The translations under genes were made by a program, and so were the position numbers. Of a stretch of 64,000 bases of DNA, positions 57,924-64,000 are shown piece after piece (positions within the stretch are counted from its first letter, which is position 1; every line of letters starts with the position of its first letter). The notes under the pieces were generated by a model. The model saw only the letters and a list, made by a program, of their open reading frames with translations, was not told the origin of the DNA and did no database searches. The DNA lies in assembly GCA_902547315.1 (NCBI GenBank), contig CACCND010000001.1, forward strand, positions 62,001 through 126,000, read 5' to 3'. This DNA comes from an uncultured Pelagibacteraceae bacterium (GTDB lineage: Bacteria; Pseudomonadota; Alphaproteobacteria; Pelagibacterales; AG-422-B15).

Positions 57924-57982
57924 TTGATAAATTTTATTAAATAATATATTTATATGTTAAATTTATCAATTAATTAACATAT
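57924..57982 (+). promoter_or_regulatory. Interlocked inverted repeats in the cysD leader
   Basis: Two perfect inverted repeats overlap: TTGATAAATTT (57924-57934) with AAATTTATCAA (57959-57969), and ATATGTTAA (57952-57960) with TTAACATAT (57974-57982). The right arm of the first overlaps and then lies in the loop of the second, so the two hairpins cannot form fully together. The second ends 7 bases before the cysD ATG. A 16-base perfect palindrome AATATTAATTAATATT (57909-57924) is next to them. The region is about 90% AT, so chance is a real alternative. Confidence 0.3.
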
Positions 57983-57989
57983 TACGACA

Positions 57990-59462
57990 ATGATAAAATT
58001 TAAGAATAAAAGAGATAAAAAAGGTAATCTTATTCCTTGGGACACTTCATTGGTACATAAAGAGAGCGAAACAAAGTTGTCTCTGAGAGCCACTGAACGA
58101 TCAATTGAAAAAAGTAAAATTTTACCAAATACTATAAATATTACACATCTTGTTGATGAAAAAAATAATCAACTCAAAAATAATCTTATAAAGCATTTAC
58201 TGGCCTCGTCGAAAAGAAAAAGAAATCAAGTATTAATAGTACAAATTATTAATATAAAAAATAATGTATGGCTTTTTTTTGTAAATGATTTGCGAGGTGG
58301 TAGAAAATGGTTTTGGCATAAGAAAAAAAATATATCCTATGAGACAATAACTTTATTTTGTAAATCTATATTAAGAATAAAGAAAAAAAATATAGTTTTC
58401 TTACCTCATAAAGATGCTGTAAAATATTTTAAAGAAATAAAAGAATGTCCTAATGAAGTTTTTATAAAGTCAAATAAGTATAATGGTTATTTTCCATTTT
58501 CTTGTTATCGAAAATACCTTAATAATACAAATGAAAATCTAACTTTTAAAAATCTATCTAAGAAAAATACCAACTATCTAAATGAATTAGAGTCGGAAAG
58601 CATTCACATAATTAGAGAGGTTGTTGCTGAAGCTAAAAACCCTGTCATGCTATATTCAATTGGAAAAGATAGTGCCGTAATGTTGCATTTGGCAGCAAAA
58701 GCATTTTTTCCTGCTCCAATACCCTTCCCTCTTTTACACGTCGATACTACATGGAAATTTGATATGATGTATCAATTCAGGTCATTTATTGAAAAAAAAT
58801 ATGATATTAAACTTCTTGTTCATTCAAATGAGAAGGGAATAAAAAACGATATCAATCCTTTTGACCATGGATCTGTAAGGCATACACAAATTATGAAAAC
58901 AGATGCACTTCTTGAAGCTCTTGAAAAATATAATTTTGACATTGCCTTTGGTGGAGCAAGACGAGATGAAGAAAAAAGTAGATCTAAGGAGAGAGTTCTC
59001 TCATTCAGAAACACAAATCATAAATGGGATCCTAAAAACCAAAGGCCAGAATTATGGAGTCTTTACAATACAAAAGTTAATTTAGGAGAATCTATTCGCG
59101 CTTTTCCAATATCAAATTGGACAGAATTTGACGTATGGAATTATATCAGGGATGAAAATATTGATATTGTGCCTCTTTATTATTCTGAGTATTACCCTGT
59201 TGTAAAAAGAAATAATACATTAATTATGGTCGATGACGAAAGACTTAAAATAAATAAAAATGAAAATATTTATATTAAAAAGATAAGATTTAGGACTCTT
59301 GGATGTTACCCACTGACAGGAGCGATAGAGTCATCGGCATCAAATATTGACGACGTGATTTTAGAATTAACATCGTCAAGAGTCAGCGAAAGACAAGGAA
59401 GACTGATTGACACTGATGAACAATCATCAATGGAAAAGAAAAAAATTGATGGCTACTTCTAA
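57990..59462 (+). CDS. cysD: Sulfate adenylyltransferase subunit 2 with an N-terminal extension of about 195 residues
   Basis: Activates sulfate to adenosine 5'-phosphosulfate with CysN. The CysD part runs from about residue 196 ([13 protein letters not shown]) to 490 and is complete: PP-loop SIGKDS at 223-228, [35 protein letters not shown] and the [12 protein letters not shown] end. Normal CysD is about 300 residues, so residues 1-195 are extra. This part is basic and aromatic, starts [16 protein letters not shown], has a hydrophobic core ([20 protein letters not shown]) and contains no Met, so no internal ATG could start a normal CysD. I do not recognise it. Followed by cysNC after 3 bases. 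Confidence 0.9.
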   Translation: MIKFKNKRDKKGNLIPWDTSLVHKESETKLSLRATERSIEKSKILPNTINITHLVDEKNNQLKNNLIKHLLASSKRKRNQVLIVQIINIKNNVWLFFVNDLRGGRKWFWHKKKNISYETITLFCKSILRIKKKNIVFLPHKDAVKYFKEIKECPNEVFIKSNKYNGYFPFSCYRKYLNNTNENLTFKNLSKKNTNYLNELESESIHIIREVVAEAKNPVMLYSIGKDSAVMLHLAAKAFFPAPIPFPLLHVDTTWKFDMMYQFRSFIEKKYDIKLLVHSNEKGIKNDINPFDHGSVRHTQIMKTDALLEALEKYNFDIAFGGARRDEEKSRSKERVLSFRNTNHKWDPKNQRPELWSLYNTKVNLGESIRAFPISNWTEFDVWNYIRDENIDIVPLYYSEYYPVVKRNNTLIMVDDERLKINKNENIYIKKIRFRTLGCYPLTGAIESSASNIDDVILELTSSRVSERQGRLIDTDEQSSMEKKKIDGYF

Positions 59463-59465
59463 CAT

Positions 59466-61304
59466 ATGAAAGAAAAAAGTAACATTCTTAAATTTATAAC
59501 ATGCGGGAGTGTAGACGACGGCAAAAGTACTCTAATTGGAAGAATATTATATGAGTCTCAATTAATCTTAGAAGATCATTTTGAAATATTAAAAAATGAC
59601 TCTCAAAAAGTAGGCACTCAAGGAGATGAATTAGACTTAGCTCTTTTGGTAGATGGATTATCAGCTGAGAGGGAGCAAGGTATTACAATTGATGTTGCGC
59701 ATAAGTATTTTAGTACCAAAAAAAGAAAATTTATTGTTTTAGATGCGCCGGGTCATGAGCAATATACTCGAAACATGGTAACTGGTGCATCAAATGTTCA
59801 TGTAGCTGTAATTCTTATTGACGCATCAAAGGGCCTTTTAACTCAAACAATAAGACATTCTTATATATGCTCAATGATGGGAATTAATCATGCTATAGTT
59901 GCAGTAAATAAAATAGATAAGGTAAGCTATAATAAAAAAATTTTTTTAAATATTGAAGAACAATTTAAAAAATTAAAATTAAATTTTAAAAAAATTGACG
60001 TTGCTCCTGTGTCGGCCCTAAAAGGTGATAATATTTCAACAAAATCAAAGAAAACTAAATGGTATAAGGGTGACACATTAATTGAAATACTTGAAAAAAG
60101 TAACATCAAACAAAAAAAAATCCATTCCAAATTCAGACTTCCCATTCAAAATGTATTGAGGCCAAATTCTGATTTTCGTGGCTTCCAGGGAACTATTGCC
60201 TCAGGTACCATAAAAAAAGGAGATAAAGTTATTATTCAACCAGGTTCTCATTCCACCAGGATAAAGGAAATATTCTTCTCTGGGGAAAAAGTTGATCAAG
60301 TACAGTCTGGTAGTGCAGTCACAGTTACATTACAAAATGAAATTGATATTAGCAGAGGCAATATTTTAGCAGAAGAAAAGGGTCAGTGTGAAAGCAGCAA
60401 CCAATTTCAATGTAAATTAATTTGGATGGACGAAAATGAAGGACACATTGGTAGGTCTTATATACTAAAAATTAATAGTCAAACAGCTGGTGCACAGATA
60501 TCTAAAATTAAAGCAAAAATTGATATTAACAACCTATCAGAAGTCACAGCAACAAAACTTAAATTAAATGATATCTCAATTGTAAACATGAATTTAGATA
60601 AAGATATTTTTTTTGAACCATACGATAATAATAAAACACTTGGTGGATTTATTTTAGTTGATAGATTTACCAATAAAACGGTTGCAGCTGGATTAATTAA
60701 TTTTTCTTTAAGACGTGCTCAAAATATATTTGAGCAAAATTTAACTATAAATAAAAAATTAAGACAAAAACTCAATAATCATAAGAGTAAGATACTTTGG
60801 TTTACAGGATTAAGCGGATCAGGCAAATCAACAATCGCGAATGAGCTAGAAAAAAAACTTTATGAACGAGGAATAAGGTCTTTTATTTTGGATGGAGATA
60901 ATATCAGACATGGACTGAATAAGGATCTAGGATTTACAGATGCAGATAGAATTGAAAATATTAGACGTATTGGTGAAGTAGCTAAATTGATGGTTGATGC
61001 AGGTTTGGTAGTAATAACTGCATTTATTTCTCCATTTGTTGCTGAGAGAGATATGATCCGAAATATATTTGATGAAAAAGAATTTAAAGAAGTGTTTATA
61101 GATGTTCCTTTATCAGTTGCAGAAAAAAGAGACCCAAAAGGTCTTTATAAAAAAGCTAGAGAAGGAAAAATTAAAAACTTTACAGGAATTGATAGCAAAT
61201 ACGAAAAACCTACTCAACCTGACTACCATTTTGATACAAATAAGGAAAGTGTGAAAAAGATTGTAAATACCCTAATAACTAAAGAGTTTAGTGATATTGA
61301 TTGA
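59466..61304 (+). CDS. cysNC: Bifunctional sulfate adenylyltransferase subunit 1 / adenylylsulfate kinase
   Basis: Fusion of the GTPase subunit CysN and the APS kinase CysC (NodQ-type), taking sulfate to PAPS with CysD. It has 612 residues. CysN: GTPase G1 GSVDDGKST at 14-22, [12 protein letters not shown] (G3), NKID (G4), then EF-Tu-like domains 2 and 3. CysC from about residue 440: P-loop GLSGSGKST at 448-456, [16 protein letters not shown], and ISPF with the Ser near 522. Same operon as the extended cysD. Confidence 0.96.
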   Translation: MKEKSNILKFITCGSVDDGKSTLIGRILYESQLILEDHFEILKNDSQKVGTQGDELDLALLVDGLSAEREQGITIDVAHKYFSTKKRKFIVLDAPGHEQYTRNMVTGASNVHVAVILIDASKGLLTQTIRHSYICSMMGINHAIVAVNKIDKVSYNKKIFLNIEEQFKKLKLNFKKIDVAPVSALKGDNISTKSKKTKWYKGDTLIEILEKSNIKQKKIHSKFRLPIQNVLRPNSDFRGFQGTIASGTIKKGDKVIIQPGSHSTRIKEIFFSGEKVDQVQSGSAVTVTLQNEIDISRGNILAEEKGQCESSNQFQCKLIWMDENEGHIGRSYILKINSQTAGAQISKIKAKIDINNLSEVTATKLKLNDISIVNMNLDKDIFFEPYDNNKTLGGFILVDRFTNKTVAAGLINFSLRRAQNIFEQNLTINKKLRQKLNNHKSKILWFTGLSGSGKSTIANELEKKLYERGIRSFILDGDNIRHGLNKDLGFTDADRIENIRRIGEVAKLMVDAGLVVITAFISPFVAERDMIRNIFDEKEFKEVFIDVPLSVAEKRDPKGLYKKAREGKIKNFTGIDSKYEKPTQPDYHFDTNKESVKKIVNTLITKEFSDID

Positions 61305-61353
61305 ACGTCTTTTTGTAGAAATTAATTAAATTAATATTTAGAATAAATACTTT

Positions 61354-61581
61354 ATGGCACAAAGTACCAAAAAAAGGTCTCTTGTAAAAGCTTTCACTTG
61401 GAGATTTACTGCGACAATCGATACCTTCATCATAAGTTATCTTGTCATATGGCAATCAGATTTTTCTACACTCGAAACAGCCGGACTAATTGCTGGATTT
61501 GAGATTATTACAAAAATAACAATTTACTATTTCCATGAGCGTCTGTGGTCTTATATTTCTTGGGGTAAGAGTTTAGATTGA
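61354..61581 (+). CDS. DUF2061 small membrane protein
   Basis: A 75-residue protein with two hydrophobic stretches. The start KKRSLVKAFTWRFTATIDTFIISYLV and the end YYFHERLWSYISWG are the DUF2061 signature. These proteins often follow sulfate-activation genes, as here, but their role is not established. It could be involved in sulfate or sulfonate transport; that is speculation from position. It lies 49 bases after cysNC and ends 18 bases from the convergent ilvD stop. Confidence 0.9.
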   Translation: MAQSTKKRSLVKAFTWRFTATIDTFIISYLVIWQSDFSTLETAGLIAGFEIITKITIYYFHERLWSYISWGKSLD

Positions 61582-61599
61582 TCTTATAATAATTTTACT

Positions 61600-63315
61600 T
61601 TAAATATCGGCGTAAGTGTGTGTCTCTTTCTCAGCTCCTGGATGAGTAACTGCTCCTGACGAGGCGGATCCAACCGTTCTACTGTATTTCCAAAGTGTTC
61701 CAGAATTAAAATCAGTTTTTCTTTCTTTCCAAGATAGCTTTCTTTTTTCCATCTCTTCATCACTTACAGAAAGAGTAATTGTACCATTTTCAGCATCAAG
61801 AGTGATCTCATCGCCGTTCTCAACGAGTGCTATAGGTCCACAGACTGCGGCTTCGGGTGAAACGTGTCCAATACAAAAGCCCCTAGTTGCGCCACTAAAA
61901 CGTCCGTCGGTAATTAGCGCGACTTTATCTCCCATCCCTTGTCCATATATAGCGGCGGTTGTAGAGAGCATTTCTCTCATCCCTGGTCCTCCTTTAGGTC
62001 CTTCATAACGGATAACAAATACGTCACCTTCACTATAATTATTATTTTTAACACACTCAAATGCATCCTCTTCGCAATCGAAGCAAATCGCTTTCCCTTT
62101 AAAATGTAAATTTTCCATTCCCGCTACCTTGACTATTGCGCCGTCTGGTGCGAGGTTTCCCTTTAAACCAACCACGCCGCCAGTTGGGCTGAGGGGCTCG
62201 TTATAAGGTCTAATTACTTTTTGATCATTATTAAAAGTTACATCTTTTAAGTTTTCTTCAATCGTTTTACCGGTAACAGTTAGGCAATCTCCATGAATAT
62301 ATCCACCTTCAAATAAAGTTTTAATAATCATCGGTACACCTCCAGCTTCATAGACATCTTTTGCCACGTATTGACCGCCAGGCTTTAAGTCTGCAAGATA
62401 TGGTGTCTTTTTAAAAATTTGTACAACATCATCTAAATCAAACTTTATTCCACATTCATGAGCAATGGCTGGCAAATGAAGTCCTGCATTAGTTGATCCT
62501 CCTGTAGCTGCAACTATTGTTGCAGCATTTTCAAGAGCTCTACGCGTCACAATATCTCTTGGCCGAATATTCTGCTGAATTAGATTCATAATTTGCTTTC
62601 CAGACTCATAAGCGTATTTGTCTCTTTCCTCATAAGGTGCTGGAGCTCCTGAAGAATAGGGCAAAGCTAAACCAATTGCCTCTGACACACATGCCATTGT
62701 ATTTGCAGTAAATTGGCCGCCACAAGCACCGGCACTTGGACATGCAACACACTCAAGCTCATGTAGTTCCTCTTCAGTAGCATTTCCAGATGAAAATTTT
62801 CCGACAGCTTCAAAAACATCGACTACGGTAACATCTTTTCCTTTGTATTTTCCAGGCAGAATGCTTCCGCCATACATAAAAACACTTGGAACATTTAAAC
62901 GGCACATTGCCATCATAAGTCCAGGAAGCGACTTATCACAGCCTGCGAGGCCGACAATTGCATCATAACAATGTCCTCTGACCGTTAATTCAGTAGAGTC
63001 AGCTATAACTTCTCGAGAGACTAATGAAGATTTCATACCTTGATGACCCATCGCTATTCCATCTGTAACTGTAATTGTGCAAAATTCTCTAGGTGTACCT
63101 TTTGCTTCTGTCACTCCTTTTTTTACTGACTGAGCTTGTCTCATTAATGCAATATTGCAGGGAGCAGCCTCATTCCATGTTGATACAACGCCAACGAATG
63201 GTTTAGCTATATCATCTTCATCCAATCCCATTGCATAATAATATGATCTATGTGGAGCTCTTTCTGGACCAACAGAGACATGGCGACTTGGTAATTTATT
63301 TTTATTGAATTTCAT
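61600..63315 (-). CDS. ilvD: Dihydroxy-acid dehydratase
   Basis: Iron-sulfur enzyme of valine, isoleucine and pantothenate synthesis. It has 571 residues. Seen: [26 protein letters not shown] with a cluster-ligand Cys, [23 protein letters not shown], and the second Cys group in [32 protein letters not shown] closes the active site at the C-terminus. Starts two bases from the valS end on the same strand. Confidence 0.97.
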   Translation of the reverse strand: MKFNKNKLPSRHVSVGPERAPHRSYYYAMGLDEDDIAKPFVGVVSTWNEAAPCNIALMRQAQSVKKGVTEAKGTPREFCTITVTDGIAMGHQGMKSSLVSREVIADSTELTVRGHCYDAIVGLAGCDKSLPGLMMAMCRLNVPSVFMYGGSILPGKYKGKDVTVVDVFEAVGKFSSGNATEEELHELECVACPSAGACGGQFTANTMACVSEAIGLALPYSSGAPAPYEERDKYAYESGKQIMNLIQQNIRPRDIVTRRALENAATIVAATGGSTNAGLHLPAIAHECGIKFDLDDVVQIFKKTPYLADLKPGGQYVAKDVYEAGGVPMIIKTLFEGGYIHGDCLTVTGKTIEENLKDVTFNNDQKVIRPYNEPLSPTGGVVGLKGNLAPDGAIVKVAGMENLHFKGKAICFDCEEDAFECVKNNNYSEGDVFVIRYEGPKGGPGMREMLSTTAAIYGQGMGDKVALITDGRFSGATRGFCIGHVSPEAAVCGPIALVENGDEITLDAENGTITLSVSDEEMEKRKLSWKERKTDFNSGTLWKYSRTVGSASSGAVTHPGAEKETHTYADI

Positions 63316-63317
63316 TT

Positions 63318-64000
63318 TTAATCAATACTTTTAATTGCATTTAAGATTTTGTCATAAGATAGCAAGTACTCTTTTTTTCTTTCTTTTTGCTTCTCAATAA
63401 TTTCTTGAGGTGCGTTTTTTACAAAATTATCATTTTTGAGTTTATTTTCAATTTTTTCCAATTCTGACTCTATTTTATTTAAGTTTTTAGTTAAACGCTT
63501 TTTTTCAATATCAAAATCAATAATACCTTTTAGAGATAAATATATCAAACCATCGTTAAATAATACTTGAACCATGCCCTCGCCTTTTGAAAACTCTTTT
63601 TGAGAAATTTTGTTTATTTTTGTGAGTGAAAATATGGTTTCTTCATAATTTTCAATAATTGAAGTTAAATGATTACCTGCTTCAGAAAAATATAATTCAA
63701 CAAAAACATTTGCTGGCACGTTCATTTCTGATCGAGTTGATCTTATTGCGGTAATTAATTCTTTAAGTACTTCAATCTCAGAGCAACTATCTTTTGATAA
63801 TTCAATTTTCTCAGGCCAGGTCGCTCTGTTTATTGGATTTGAATTATGCTTAAGTATGGAAGGGGCAATGTTCCATAAATGTTCAGTAAAAAATGGCATA
63901 ATCGGATGAAGCATAATTAAAATATTTGTTAGTATGAAACTTGTGACACTTCGTGTTTCAGTTATATCATTCGCTTCATTTTTGTTAAATACAGATTTTG
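63318..64000 (-). CDS. valS: Valyl-tRNA synthetase, C-terminal part; 5' end beyond the window
   Basis: About 226 C-terminal residues of the class I synthetase are present and the frame is open to the window edge. The anticodon-binding helix [14 protein letters not shown] follows an upstream part including [11 protein letters not shown], and the C-terminal coiled-coil arm is clear ([38 protein letters not shown]). An internal ATG at 63914 is not the start, since coding continues upstream. Two bases before ilvD. Confidence 0.93.
   Translation of the reverse strand, partial: KSVFNKNEANDITETRSVTSFILTNILIMLHPIMPFFTEHLWNIAPSILKHNSNPINRATWPEKIELSKDSCSEIEVLKELITAIRSTRSEMNVPANVFVELYFSEAGNHLTSIIENYEETIFSLTKINKISQKEFSKGEGMVQVLFNDGLIYLSLKGIIDFDIEKKRLTKNLNKIESELEKIENKLKNDNFVKNAPQEIIEKQKERKKEYLLSYDKILNAIKSID

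Noticed and set aside
58820-59085. Open frames on both strands within the cysD core
   Set aside because: They lie in the conserved PP-loop domain of CysD and have no independent support.

Overview
The window is a dense, AT-rich stretch of bacterial chromosome carrying about 50 genes. No tRNA, rRNA, CRISPR array, integrase or insertion sequence was recognised, and no gap exceeds about 230 bases. Gene content and order point to an alphaproteobacterium with a small, low-GC genome, probably a free-living (perhaps marine) heterotroph. The strongest evidence is the order dgt-argS-(SPOR-like)-nagZ-scpA-scpB ... tatABC-serS-surE ... yajC-secDF, the block ssb-gyrA-coaD-cyclophilin-queA-tgt, and the coniferyl-aldehyde-type ALDH. 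Genes often abut or overlap, including at convergent 3' ends. The taxon is an inference; no marker gene here settles it.

Layout. 1-6112: a secreted carboxylesterase (cut by the window edge), the NAD(P)H-hydrate repair enzyme, then a nitrogen operon glnB-glnII-glnA. 6170-13383: an acyl-CoA dehydrogenase and a biotin-dependent carboxyltransferase that resemble the acyclic-terpenoid (Atu) pair, topoisomerase IV subunit B, an aldehyde dehydrogenase and an enoyl-CoA hydratase. 13384-22815: queuosine genes (tgt, queA), a cyclophilin, coaD, gyrA and ssb on the minus strand, with uvrA divergent. 22864-40517: a membrane protein, then a long minus-strand block covering protein export (secDF-yajC, tatABC), serS, surE, a Fur-box-associated ferric iron ABC transporter with a di-heme protein, the condensin partners scpAB, nagZ, argS and dgt. 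The iron genes sit inside an otherwise conserved alphaproteobacterial gene order.

40604-51527: xthA, a remnant of alanine dehydrogenase, a methyltransferase, an omega-amino-acid aminotransferase, a beta-oxidation pair (FadJ-like protein plus a thiolase with a one-base frameshift), an NRDE protein, a patatin-like lipase, an esterase, a queuosine-precursor (VUT/YhhQ) transporter, a LysE exporter and an orphan membrane protein. 51532-61581: a catabolic module of VOC protein, Tat-exported sulfatase, FAH-family hydrolase, flavin hydroxylase, carboxymuconolactone-decarboxylase-like protein and GST, followed directly by sulfate-activation genes cysD and cysNC and a DUF2061 membrane protein. 61600-64000: ilvD and the 3' end of valS.

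Most notable: a CysD with an unrecognised N-terminal region of about 195 residues; a Tgt that lacks two of the four zinc ligands; a P-II protein with a shortened T-loop; a SPOR-type protein reduced to its membrane anchor and linker motif; a 57-codon alanine dehydrogenase remnant; a thiolase frameshift in a run of six G; and a near-consensus Fur box upstream of the iron-binding protein gene.
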